Source: Elusimicrobiota bacterium | GTDB lineage: Bacteria; Elusimicrobiota; Elusimicrobia; Elusimicrobiales; UBA9959 | NCBI GenBank assembly: GCA_026388155.1 | Contig: JAPLKI010000010.1 | Span: 124,001-188,000 of the forward strand | Reading direction: 5' to 3' | DNA length: 64,000 bases | Shown here: piece by piece, positions 8,877 through 16,916 of the stretch | How the letters are laid out: each line of letters starts with the position of its first letter | How positions within the stretch are numbered: the first letter of the stretch is position 1 | Program-made: the position numbers and the translations under genes | The notes under the pieces: generated by a model | Seen by the model: the letters and a program-made list of their open reading frames with translations, nothing else | What the model was told of the DNA's origin: nothing | Database searches by the model: none

Positions 8877-9571
8877 CTTTGGGTGTATGCTCCACCGGCT
8901 CAAGGCTTAAGCTGGCGGTTTTTGACGGCAAAAAATTTTATTGCGCCCAAAGGCGGGTATTTAACCAGGAAAAACCGCTCTTCCCGATGATAGCCAAACT
9001 GATGAAGGGCGCCGGCCTTCGGAATGTCAAATTTTTTTGCGCTGTAAGGGGGCCGGGAAGGTTCACCGGCATAAGGATAGGCCTTACGCTTGGAAGGGTC
9101 CTTGAGGCGCTGGCCGGTGCAAAAATTTATTCTGTCACGCTATTTGAAATAATGGCCTTGCAGGCCTTTGATAGTCCGGCCTTTAAAAACTGGTCAGGAA
9201 GCCGCCGAAAGCCCAGAATAGCGGCGTTAATGCGCGCATTCAAAGACGAGTATTTTTGCCAGGTCTTTGACGCCGGAAAGCGTCCGGTCCCGGCGCTTGA
9301 ACCTCAATGGTTGAAGGCCCCGGAAATGAAAGTCTATCTTTCGGCTCTTGGGCCGGAACTTTTTGTGATTGGCGATGCCGAAGAAGATCCGTCTGTTTAC
9401 GCTTTAACCCCCGCTTATTGCGAAAAGGCGGCCCCCGGGATCTCGAAGATAATTCCCGCGTATTTGATCAAGACCGCCATGTCCCTGAAAAACAGGAACG
9501 CCGCCCCGCTTTACCTGAAACCGGCCAGGTATGAGGTCGAAGCGATGAAGCGAATAGCGAATAGCAAATAG
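8861..9571 (+). CDS. tsaB: t6A biosynthesis protein TsaB
   Basis: Inactive ASKHA-fold partner of TsaD required for t6A modification. 236 residues. GPGRFTGIRIGLT near residue 62 is the TsaB hallmark, and the N-terminal strand LGVCSTGSRLKLAVFDG replaces the usual DTST loop. The start overlaps tsaE (AAAAGAATGGG). The C-terminal eight residues MKRIANSK are encoded by GCGAATAGC words of the following hairpin repeat (9547 onward), so the element appears to have supplied the stop region. rimI follows, the usual neighbour. Confidence 0.9.
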   Translation: MGKEITLGVCSTGSRLKLAVFDGKKFYCAQRRVFNQEKPLFPMIAKLMKGAGLRNVKFFCAVRGPGRFTGIRIGLTLGRVLEALAGAKIYSVTLFEIMALQAFDSPAFKNWSGSRRKPRIAALMRAFKDEYFCQVFDAGKRPVPALEPQWLKAPEMKVYLSALGPELFVIGDAEEDPSVYALTPAYCEKAAPGISKIIPAYLIKTAMSLKNRNAAPLYLKPARYEVEAMKRIANSK

Positions 9572-9652
9572 GGATAAGCGGCGGAACGGCAGATTTTATA
9601 AGTTGCAGGGCTCATTAATACTATTCGCCATTCGCTGATCGCTATTCGCTGC
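9547..9652. repeat. Word hairpin (GCGAATAGC family) overlapping tsaB end
   Basis: Left arm GAAGCGAATAGCGAATAGCA (partly tsaB coding); right arm CTATTCGCCATTCGCTGATC and GCTATTCGCTG. Same words as 3164-3264. Ends six bases before the rimI ATG. Confidence 0.8.
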
Positions 9653-9658
9653 CCTTAT

Positions 9659-10120
9659 ATGCTTATACGCCGAGCTTTAAAGGAAGATCTGCCCGCCCTG
9701 GCTGAAATAGAGCTTGAGCACCCGTTTTATCCGGCCTGGGGTTTAAAGGGGCTTCAAGGCGAACTCTCCAACCGCAATGCCGTAATTTTACTGGCCGAAA
9801 ACGAGAAAAAACCCGCCGGCTTTATTGATTTCTGGATAGTGCGGCCGGAGGTGCAGCTTAACGCGGTGGTGGTTTCAAAAGCGGGTTTAAGGCGCGGCGC
9901 GGCGACAGGACTTCTGGCTAAAATGTATGAATACGCAAAAAAAAACGCCTGCTTTTATATTGACCTGGAAGTGAATGCCGCCAACCTGCCGGCCATAAAA
10001 TTATACGAAAAGCACGGTTTTTCCGTGGTGGGCCGCAGGCCAAAGTTCTATAATAATTCTGAGGACGCGTTGTTGATGCGCAAAGCCCTTGACAGCGCGC
10101 CTGGAGAAAAAAATGATTAA
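9659..10120 (+). CDS. rimI: GNAT acetyltransferase, RimI-like
   Basis: 153 residues with one GNAT domain: N-terminal IRRALKEDLPALAEIE, the acetyl-CoA loop RRGAATGLLAKM, and the RimI-type DLEVNAANLPAIKLYEKHGF (Asn, Leu, Tyr and GF conserved). Probably N-acetylates ribosomal protein S18 or another protein N-terminus. Position after tsaE-tsaB supports rimI, which clusters with t6A genes in many bacteria. No Shine-Dalgarno; the upstream sequence is the hairpin arm. Substrate is inferred, not shown. Confidence 0.85.
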   Translation: MLIRRALKEDLPALAEIELEHPFYPAWGLKGLQGELSNRNAVILLAENEKKPAGFIDFWIVRPEVQLNAVVVSKAGLRRGAATGLLAKMYEYAKKNACFYIDLEVNAANLPAIKLYEKHGFSVVGRRPKFYNNSEDALLMRKALDSAPGEKND

Positions 10121-12275
10121 AAACAAACTGCTCGCAGCTGTATTCTGCTTTTTTTGCGCGTTTGGCGCCGCTCACTCTTCAGACAAGGATTCTTACCTGC
10201 ATTTCATGAACGGGCTCGCGCTGGAGCGCAAGGGCAATTACGATTCGGCCCTGCAGGAATACAAGCGGACCCTGCTGCTTGACCCGCAGTCAATTTTTGT
10301 TTATAAGCAGGCGCTTAACCTGGCCCTGCACATAGGCAGGGTGGACGACGCCGAAAAATGGGCCATGTTCGTCGTGAACGCCGACTCCGCCACCGCAGAC
10401 AACTGGGTGCTTTACGGCAATGTGTGCTGGGCTAAAAACGATCTGGACGGCGCGCGCAAGGCCTATGAAAAAGCCCAGGAGATAGACAAGGACAACGCCG
10501 AGGCGCCATACCAGTTGGCGAGCTTATGGAGTTCCAAAGACCCGGACAAATCCATAAGCTTTCTTAAACGTTTTTTAGAGCTGAAGCCGGATGAAGAGGC
10601 GGATGTGCGCTACCAGCTCGCGGTGCTATACAACCTTAAAGGCGATTATGAGGCGATGAAGGAAAATCTGCTCAAATCAAAGGAAGTTGACAGCCTCTAT
10701 TTACAGCCCCGCTATATGCTTGCCAATTATTACGAGATGAAAAGCGACACGTCGTCGGCCCTGGCCGAATATCTGGACCTGGTTTCATTGGAAAACAACA
10801 ACCTGGATCTTTTTAATCACCTGGGCGAACTTTACGCTTCACCCGCGGTTTCAAATCTGCCTGAGGCGGAAAAGTATTTTTTAAAAGCCTACGGTTTGGA
10901 CAAAACCAACGCCTCAGCCTGTTTCTGGCTTTCCGTGATAAGCGAGCAAAGGCGCGATTTCGCCGCGGCTTCAGGCTATCTTGAAACCTCCCGCGACCTC
11001 AAGGACAACCCCTCAAGCGTCCTGCGCCTGAGCTACTACTATACGCAGAGCGGGCGCTACGCAACGGCCGTTAAAATGCTTGAGGACGCGCATAAAAGAT
11101 GGCCGGATAACAAGGAAGTAACCTATTTTTTCGCTCTCGGGTGCGACGACACGCACAACACGCCCAAGGCATTGGAACTGCTTAAAGGCCTGATAGCGGG
11201 CGACACCGATTATCCGGAGGCGCGCATGCAGTACGCCGTCATCAACGAGCGCGAGGGAAATATGGCTGAGGCCGAGGAAAGTTTCCGCTTCCTGATCAAG
11301 AAAGACCCCGCGAACGCCAATATTCTGAACTATCTCGGCTATTCGCTGGCTGACCGCAGCCTGAAACTGGCCGAGGCTGAAGTGCTTGTTTCAAGCGCGG
11401 TTAAAATCGAGCCCAACAACGGCGCTTACCTGGATTCGCTCGCCTGGGTGTATTTCCGGCAGGGCCGCAACCCGGAAGCCCTTGCGCAGATAAACAGCGC
11501 GCTTAAACTCGTTTATGATGATGCCACCCTTTGGGAGCACGCGGGTGAGATATACGCCTCCACCGGAGATTACAAGAACGCCTGGCGGGCTTTCAAAACC
11601 TCATTCGCGCTGGACCGTTCCGAAAAACGCAAGGCCACCGCGGATGAGATAAAAGACATGCAGAAAAAAATAGACCCCAAAGAAGCCGCTGCGCTGGAGA
11701 CGGAGCTTATGAAAGGCCTGCTGCTTCAGGGCAGGGAATTTTCCGCCTTCGCCAAACTTTACGCCAAATTCAAGGGTAAGCAGGTGAAACTTGACGCCGT
11801 GGTCCATTTCTCCCCGCCGGATGATTTTTCGCTCATTGTAATGGGTCCGCTGATGGCGCCGCTCTGGAAAATTAAACTGAGCGGTTCCGAGATCGAAATG
11901 GACGAATTCTCGCTTAAAGGCCTTGACGAAGACGCATTTAAATACTGGGCGCCGCTGATGGCGGAAGAAATGCGCGGTTACTTTTCAGGGGCCTGGCTGG
12001 ATGAGGCGGCTCCGGATGAGCCGGGCTGGGACCTGGAGCGCCTGAAAAATGCGCAAAGGGAAGTGCGTCTTGACAAAACCCTGACTTACCCGGAGAGCTC
12101 CGAACCCGCGAATGAAAGCAAGCTTACGGTGAAACTCGGGGATTATTTTCTTGGCAATCTTTTCCTCATCCCGCAAACTTTTGAATTTAAAATGCCGTTC
12201 TTTTCCCTTAAACTGGCGCTGGACAAGAGCCAGCTCAACCTTAAGGATTACAACAGGCTGCAATTGCCGCAGTAG
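10113..12275 (+). CDS. Secreted TPR protein with C-terminal LolB-like domain
   Basis: 720 residues. Signal peptide MIKNKLLAAVFCFFCAFG. At least ten TPR units span roughly residues 25-510 (for example GNYDSALQEYKRTLLLDP, GDYKNAWRAFKTSFALD). The last ~190 residues form a beta-rich domain (LDAVVHFSPPDDFSLIVMG, MAPLWKIKLSGSEIEM) resembling LolB, the outer-membrane acceptor of lipoproteins. Synteny supports this: lolB precedes ispE and prs in gamma-proteobacteria, and ispE, prs and pth follow here. The ATG at 10113 overlaps the rimI stop by eight bases and has GGAGAAAA upstream. No lipobox is seen, so it is probably periplasmic rather than lipid-anchored. Confidence 0.7.
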   Translation: MIKNKLLAAVFCFFCAFGAAHSSDKDSYLHFMNGLALERKGNYDSALQEYKRTLLLDPQSIFVYKQALNLALHIGRVDDAEKWAMFVVNADSATADNWVLYGNVCWAKNDLDGARKAYEKAQEIDKDNAEAPYQLASLWSSKDPDKSISFLKRFLELKPDEEADVRYQLAVLYNLKGDYEAMKENLLKSKEVDSLYLQPRYMLANYYEMKSDTSSALAEYLDLVSLENNNLDLFNHLGELYASPAVSNLPEAEKYFLKAYGLDKTNASACFWLSVISEQRRDFAAASGYLETSRDLKDNPSSVLRLSYYYTQSGRYATAVKMLEDAHKRWPDNKEVTYFFALGCDDTHNTPKALELLKGLIAGDTDYPEARMQYAVINEREGNMAEAEESFRFLIKKDPANANILNYLGYSLADRSLKLAEAEVLVSSAVKIEPNNGAYLDSLAWVYFRQGRNPEALAQINSALKLVYDDATLWEHAGEIYASTGDYKNAWRAFKTSFALDRSEKRKATADEIKDMQKKIDPKEAAALETELMKGLLLQGREFSAFAKLYAKFKGKQVKLDAVVHFSPPDDFSLIVMGPLMAPLWKIKLSGSEIEMDEFSLKGLDEDAFKYWAPLMAEEMRGYFSGAWLDEAAPDEPGWDLERLKNAQREVRLDKTLTYPESSEPANESKLTVKLGDYFLGNLFLIPQTFEFKMPFFSLKLALDKSQLNLKDYNRLQLPQ

Positions 12276-12288
12276 GGCGCAGGAAAAG

Positions 12289-12377
12289 TTGAGAGTGTAG
12301 AGTATGGAGTGTAGAGTAAAATCAAGAACAACTGGACACCAAAGAACTCTACACACTACACTATCTACTCTACACTG
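12289..12377. repeat. Word hairpin (GTGTAGAGT family)
   Basis: Left arm GAGAGTGTAGAGTATGGAGT and GTAGAGTA; right arm ACTCTACACACTACACTATC and TACTCTACACT. Nearly perfect word complementarity. Between the TPR gene and ispE; the ispE start follows in AT-rich sequence without a Shine-Dalgarno. Confidence 0.85.
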
Positions 12378-12392
12378 GCTTTTAATTGAATT

Positions 12393-13286
12393 ATGCGCAC
12401 TGTCGAAATTAACGCATACGCGAAAGTCAATCTTTTTCTGGAAGTAACGGCCCGGCGCGGCGACGGCTATCATGAGCTTGCCACGCTGTTTGCCAGGGTA
12501 AGCCTTTGCGACCGCCTGCGCCTTGAAAAAATAAAAAAGCCCGGCATAGCTCTTAAGCTCGCAAACAGCTCAAACCTCAAACTCTCCAAACCCTACGATA
12601 ACATCGTTTATAAAGCGGCGGAAAAATTTTTCACGGCTTTCGGTATCGAACCGGCTGTTAAAATCACTCTCCTGAAGCGAATCCCCGTTGGCGCGGGCCT
12701 TGGAGGGGGCTCCTCCGACGCGGCGGCGGCGCTTTCGGGGCTCATGCGCCTTTACGGCATTAACCCCAAAAAAAGTTCCAAAAAACTTTCGCGCCTGGCT
12801 TCGGAACTGGGCTCTGATGTGCCGTTTTTCCTTTTGGGCGAAACCTTCGCCCTGGGCCGCGGCCGCGGAGAAATTTTGAGCCCGCTAAAAGCGCGCGGCA
12901 AGTTTCCGCCGGTTTTACTGGTTTATCCCGGCGAGCCGGTTTACACCAAAGAAGTTTACGGCCGCCTGAAATTGGGCGTTGCGAGTGAAATAGCCGCTAA
13001 ATTAAAAAATTTAAAAAAGCTTGCCCGGCTGCTCAAAAACGGGCGGTTTAATGCGGCGGCGGCCACGCTTCTTTTTAACCGCCTGGAAACTCCGGTTCTG
13101 CCAAGGCATAAAAAAACGGCGGAGGTCAAAAAAAATCTGCTTGCTCTCGGAGCCGGCGCGGTTTTAATGTCCGGTTCCGGGGCCGTAGTGTTTGCATTGG
13201 TCTGGGACAGGGCGGAGGCGCGGAAAATGGCGCTCCGCATGTCTAAGCAAAAAGGTTACAGGGTTTTTTTGTCTAATTTTTGCTAA
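12393..13286 (+). CDS. ispE: 4-diphosphocytidyl-2-C-methyl-D-erythritol kinase
   Basis: GHMP kinase of the MEP isoprenoid pathway. 297 residues. N-terminal AYAKVNLFLEV (catalytic Lys), RGDGYHEL, the ATP loop PVGAGLGGGSSDAAAAL near residue 95, LGSDVPFFL with its Asp, and the C-terminal MSGSGAVVFAL. pdxJ at 3.3 kb uses DXP, the same precursor as this pathway. Placed between the LolB-like gene and prs, as in E. coli. Confidence 0.96.
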   Translation: MRTVEINAYAKVNLFLEVTARRGDGYHELATLFARVSLCDRLRLEKIKKPGIALKLANSSNLKLSKPYDNIVYKAAEKFFTAFGIEPAVKITLLKRIPVGAGLGGGSSDAAAALSGLMRLYGINPKKSSKKLSRLASELGSDVPFFLLGETFALGRGRGEILSPLKARGKFPPVLLVYPGEPVYTKEVYGRLKLGVASEIAAKLKNLKKLARLLKNGRFNAAAATLLFNRLETPVLPRHKKTAEVKKNLLALGAGAVLMSGSGAVVFALVWDRAEARKMALRMSKQKGYRVFLSNFC

Positions 13287-13399
13287 AATTTTCAGGAACA
13301 GTAAGGCTTACTGTGTTGTCTTGGAAAAGTCGTGGGGTAAACCAGAGACACTGACCTGTTTCGGCGGATGGGACAGTCTGCAACTGAGGGGGAAAAAAC

Positions 13400-13723
13400 A
13401 TGGAAGTCACAGAGATAAGGATACACCTGCGTAATGAGGCGCGGCTCAAGGCATTTGCCACCGTCACCTTTGACGGCGCTTTCGTGGTTCATAACATGAA
13501 AGTGGTAAATGGAAATAACGGGCTGATAGTCTGCATGCCTTCGAGAAAGATCAAAGACGGCACTTACAAAGATATAGCCCATCCGATCGATAACGAGTTC
13601 CGCAGCAAGCTTGAGGGAATAATCCTCAAGGCCTACAAAGAAGAGACGGAGAAAAGCGGGACTTCAGTGGACGAAATTCGTCAGCCTGCGGCAGGCGCGC
13701 CGCGGGTTGATGGCGCTGTTTGA
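13400..13723 (+). CDS. spoVG: SpoVG-family regulator
   Basis: 107 residues. The first ~83 residues match SpoVG: MEVTEIRIHL, ARLKAFATVTFDGAFVVHNMKV, and IVCMPSRKIKDGTYKDIAHPI. SpoVG is a small nucleic-acid-binding protein that acts as a post-transcriptional or transcriptional regulator even in non-sporulating bacteria. The last ~25 residues are a low-complexity tail. A strong Shine-Dalgarno-like GAGGGGG precedes the ATG. In Firmicutes spoVG lies directly before glmU-prs-ctc-pth; here those genes follow after an interruption of about 3 kb. A tRNA starts four bases after the stop. Confidence 0.95.
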   Translation: MEVTEIRIHLRNEARLKAFATVTFDGAFVVHNMKVVNGNNGLIVCMPSRKIKDGTYKDIAHPIDNEFRSKLEGIILKAYKEETEKSGTSVDEIRQPAAGAPRVDGAV

Positions 13724-13726
13724 TAT

Positions 13727-13797
13727 TCCCGGGTGGTGTAATGGTAACACAGCGCCCTTTGAAGGCGTTATTCATGGTTCGAATCCATGCCCGGGAG
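13727..13797 (+). tRNA. tRNA-Gln (anticodon TTG)
   Basis: 71 nt fold into a complete cloverleaf. The 7-bp acceptor TCCCGGG pairs with CCCGGGA, with discriminator G at 13797. The D stem is GTGT/ACAC, the anticodon arm GCGCC-CTTTGAA-GGCGT carries TTG, and the T arm is CATGG-TTCGAAT-CCATG. CCA is not encoded. It starts four bases after the spoVG stop and is probably processed from the same transcript. Confidence 0.96.
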
Positions 13798-14152
13798 CGC
13801 AGACTTTGTCCCCGCGGGCGAGGGAGCAAAGCAGGCGTTCTTAAGCTGGTTCGTATAGCCGCGCTGCCATAATTGCCTCAGCCATCGTCGCCCGATATCC
13901 TCTTCAAAAAAACTTATTCAGCCTGGCCACCCGTCACAATTTATACTCAAATCGTAAATTTCTGAACCGTATTTCCCGCTCAAGTTTCACGCCGTTGAGG
14001 CGTAATTGTCTTGCGTCTTTCTCCAGGGGTGTCCAACAAACCTGGCCGTTCAATATTGCCGGCAGATCGCAGAGTCGAGTCTTTGGTTCTAAAATTCTGA
14101 AAAGTTTTTAAATAAAAATTGGCGAAACAGGGGGCTTACTGATGAGGCAGAG
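13798..14152. other. Unassigned spacer after tRNA-Gln
   Basis: 355 bp between tRNA-Gln and the 3' end of a minus-strand radical-SAM gene. No repeat hairpin, terminator or convincing gene is visible. A minus-strand open frame of about 57 codons (roughly 13934-14104) lacks a normal start codon and is treated as a possible gene remnant. Confidence 0.4.
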
Positions 14153-15469
14153 CTAATGCGGAACTGGTTCCTGTGTTATGGGGCGGGAGATGTCCCTTTT
14201 GGCGAAGCCGCCGGCGGCCATGGCCAGCATCATGCGGGGGTGCCTGAAGATCCAGGTGAAGCGTTCGGCGAACCGCAGGGGCAGTTTGTTCCTGAAATAG
14301 CCTGATAACTCCTGTATAGCGCTTTGTACGCCGGCTTCCAGCTCTTCCGGGGTCATGTTTTTCGGTTTGAAGACGGCGTTGGCCCAGCCGAAGTTGTGGC
14401 GGCCCTTGCCTTCCAGCAGGCGTCCCTCGCGCCTGAACTGCTCATAGATCTTTGTGCCGGGATAGGGAGTGAGAATATAAAGATTGGCATCATCCAGTTC
14501 TATTTCGCGCGCCATGCGGACGGTCCGCTCAAAAATATCCCTGCCGTCGGTGTCAAAGCCCAGCATCAGGAAGCCGGTGACCAGTATTTTATGGCGGTGC
14601 AGAAGCGCGACGGTTTTTTTATATTCCGCGATATTATTGTGGTCTATGGCCGCCCATTTGAGCGAGTCGGGGTTGGCGGTTTGGAAGCCCATCTGAACGT
14701 GGAAGCAGCCGGATGCGGCCATCTTCTCCACGATGACGGGATCCCGGCCTATGGTGGTGGGCGCCTGGAGCGAGTAAATCTTTTTAAGCGGGGTAAGTTT
14801 TTCAAACAGGGCCATGGCGTAAGCCGGGTCAGCGAAGAGGTTGTCGTCCACAAAAAAAACCACTTTCTGTTTTACGCTCTTTATTTCCTCGTAGACCCGG
14901 TTGATGTCCCTTTTGCGGTAAATATGCCAGGGAACTTCCGGCAGGTAGCAATAGAGGCATTTGTTGGGGCAGCCGCGGGTCGCCTGCACGGAGGCCATCC
15001 AGGAGTTGTCGTTCAGCAGGTCCCGTCTTGGCTCGGGGACGTCGTCCATGTCCACCGGCCGTCCTCCGTTATATATCTTTTTAAGCGAGCCCGCGCGCGC
15101 GTCCGCAAGCACCATTCCCCATACATATTCCGCCTCCCCCACAACCACGGCGTCGGAGTGCGCCAGACATTCTTCCGGCAGAAGGCTGGGGTGCGGCCCG
15201 CCCATAACCACTTTTGCGCCTTTGGCCCTGAACCGGTCCGCTATGTCGTAAGCCTGTTCCGATGTGAAGGTGGAGACGGTTATGCCTACGAGGTCAAAAT
15301 CGCCATGGTACGGGATGGGGTCCCAGTCCCCGTCGGCGACCGTGACTTCATGGCCGCCGCTCAGCGCGGCAAGGATCCCCAGGCTTATCGGCGTGAATTT
15401 AATGTTCTCAAGCGGGCGGTAGACGCCGCCTTTGACGAACCACCGGGGTTTTATAAGAAGTATTTTCAT
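14153..15469 (-). CDS. B12-binding-domain radical SAM protein
   Basis: 438 residues. Residues ~1-140 are a cobalamin-binding-like Rossmann domain (MKILLIKPRW, DLVGITVSTFT, VVMGGPHPSLLP, DAVVVGEAE). The radical SAM cluster CPNKCLYCY (Cx3Cx2C) is near residue 165, followed by the usual barrel signatures (VFFVDDNLF, GFLMLGFDTDG). The canonical DxHxxG of B12 binding is not seen, so cobalamin may be absent. Such enzymes modify lipids, hopanoids, porphyrins or natural products; the substrate is unknown. It forms a two-gene minus-strand unit with the SPASM gene 46 bp upstream. The pair interrupts the spoVG-glmU order. Confidence 0.85.
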   Translation of the reverse strand: MKILLIKPRWFVKGGVYRPLENIKFTPISLGILAALSGGHEVTVADGDWDPIPYHGDFDLVGITVSTFTSEQAYDIADRFRAKGAKVVMGGPHPSLLPEECLAHSDAVVVGEAEYVWGMVLADARAGSLKKIYNGGRPVDMDDVPEPRRDLLNDNSWMASVQATRGCPNKCLYCYLPEVPWHIYRKRDINRVYEEIKSVKQKVVFFVDDNLFADPAYAMALFEKLTPLKKIYSLQAPTTIGRDPVIVEKMAASGCFHVQMGFQTANPDSLKWAAIDHNNIAEYKKTVALLHRHKILVTGFLMLGFDTDGRDIFERTVRMAREIELDDANLYILTPYPGTKIYEQFRREGRLLEGKGRHNFGWANAVFKPKNMTPEELEAGVQSAIQELSGYFRNKLPLRFAERFTWIFRHPRMMLAMAAGGFAKRDISRPITQEPVPH

Positions 15470-15515
15470 TATGAACAGGCCTGTGGAATCAGCCTGAAAT
15501 CCGACAATGGCGGAT

Positions 15516-16658
15516 TCAAAAAAAAGATTTCCAGGGGTTTTTGGTTTTAATGAACTTTACGAAGCGGGCGACATTCCTGTTCTGAAATTCCTCGTGCTCG
15601 GAGCGGGTGGTTTCGTCCACGGGCTCGAAAAAGCAGGTGGGATCTTCGGCCAGGCAGTCGCCGGTGCGGTAATAAGCCAGCGCCCGGCAGCCGCCGCAGG
15701 TTTGTTTATAGCGGCAGCGCCCGCATTTGCCTTTCAGGTCTTCGCGGGACCGCACGGCGTTGATAATCGGGTTATGGCGCAGGATCTCGGTAAGCGGCTG
15801 GTCCCTGACATTGCCGCATTCAAGACCGTTATCCAGCAGGTGCACGCAGGGTGCCACATTACCTTCGGCCGAGACTCCCACGAAGCCGCGTGCGGCCTGG
15901 CAGCCTAGCTGGTCCAGTTCCATATTCATCTCGGCCCATTTGGCCCTTAGAAATTCCGGCCCGGCAAAAAAAGGCGTGTAGCTGACATAGCTTCTGTAAT
16001 AGTTTCTGAGAATGGGGTGTATTACGTCCTTCATGTCCCCGGGGGTCAGCGCCAGTTCCCGGTGGCTGTCGCCCATGCCCCTCATGACGAAGGGCGAGCG
16101 GAGAAGGGGCAGGCCGGCCAGCTTCAGTAATTTGACTGTGGCGCCAAGGCTTTTCAGGTTGTTCCTGCTGACGGTGGTTATGACGAAAAAGTCCACGCCC
16201 GCCTTAAGACAGAGGAGCATGGACCTTATAATGGTCCAGAGGCTGTCGTTTCGGCTCCATTTCTGGATGTCGGGCAGAATAGAGTTAAGCGAGAATACGA
16301 AAATAACCTTTCCGCCCGTGACTTTTTTTACGCGCTTCACCAGGTCGGCGGTAAGCAGCGAGCCGCTGGTGTTGATAAAGGACCACAGGCCGGCCCCGGC
16401 GGTGTACTCCAGTATTTCCAGCGCGTCCTTTCTGAGAAGATGCTCCCCGCCGGAAAACGCGATGGCGCCGTGGGTGCAGTACTTTTTCACCTCGTCCACC
16501 ACCAGCCGTTTTATCTCATCCGTGGAAAGCTCGGTGGTATGGTCCCTCGGCGGCTTGCGGGGGTTTTTGGTCATGCAGTAGCGGCAGTTGAGGTTGCAGG
16601 CGCGGGTACTCTCAAAGTAGCACATGAAGAATTTTTTGCGCGGTTCCCCGGTGTTCAT
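15516..16658 (-). CDS. Radical SAM protein with SPASM-type C-terminus
   Basis: 380 residues. The 4Fe-4S motif CNLNCRYCM (Cx3Cx2C) is at about residues 16-24, and AFSGGEHLL is the GGE motif that contacts SAM. A Cys-rich C-terminus (CGRCRYKQTCGGCRALAYY, plus APCVHLL and CLAEDPTC) matches a SPASM/Twitch auxiliary cluster domain. SPASM proteins mature peptides or act in haem modification; this layout also resembles the AhbC/NirJ and MoaA-like group. No short precursor-peptide gene is evident on either side. Transcribed away from glmU with the B12-type radical-SAM gene. Confidence 0.85.
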   Translation of the reverse strand: MNTGEPRKKFFMCYFESTRACNLNCRYCMTKNPRKPPRDHTTELSTDEIKRLVVDEVKKYCTHGAIAFSGGEHLLRKDALEILEYTAGAGLWSFINTSGSLLTADLVKRVKKVTGGKVIFVFSLNSILPDIQKWSRNDSLWTIIRSMLLCLKAGVDFFVITTVSRNNLKSLGATVKLLKLAGLPLLRSPFVMRGMGDSHRELALTPGDMKDVIHPILRNYYRSYVSYTPFFAGPEFLRAKWAEMNMELDQLGCQAARGFVGVSAEGNVAPCVHLLDNGLECGNVRDQPLTEILRHNPIINAVRSREDLKGKCGRCRYKQTCGGCRALAYYRTGDCLAEDPTCFFEPVDETTRSEHEEFQNRNVARFVKFIKTKNPWKSFF

Positions 16659-16733
16659 ATTTCAATATAATACAATACTTATGCAGTTGATATCGTCCCC
16701 CCAGGCCTGGACGGCTGTCCATGACACTGGCTC

Positions 16734-16760
16734 CTTCAACTGAAGAATTCGGGTTGAATT
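16734..16760. repeat. Small palindrome, GAATTCTTCAGTTGA family (copy 1)
   Basis: CTTCAACTGAAGAATTCGGG on this strand. Its complement is shared with the palindrome at 56928-56963 over about 20 bases and in part with 55311-55338. Lies in the divergent spacer between the SPASM gene and glmU. Confidence 0.7.
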
Positions 16761-16916
16761 CCCCGCTAAAATAGCGCGGACGGTTTTATTTCTCTTTAAA
16801 AGGACAAGGCCTATTTTGTAACATCTTAGCGTAGTCATCCCGTCACTTGGCAGGTGTATAAGAAATAAACAGGCGGCGGGGGAATCCCCTCTGTTTCATA
16901 GGTCTTCTTTTTTCGT

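Noticed and set aside
13934-14104. Minus-strand frame of about 57 codons near tRNA-Gln with fairly normal amino-acid composition
   Set aside because: There is no ATG/GTG start or Shine-Dalgarno and no recognised homology; it may be a remnant but cannot be supported.
14324-15550. Long plus-strand open frame of 408 codons
   Set aside because: It is antisense to the radical-SAM gene, whose motifs CPNKCLYCY and GGPHPSLLP are clear; the plus-strand product has no recognisable features.
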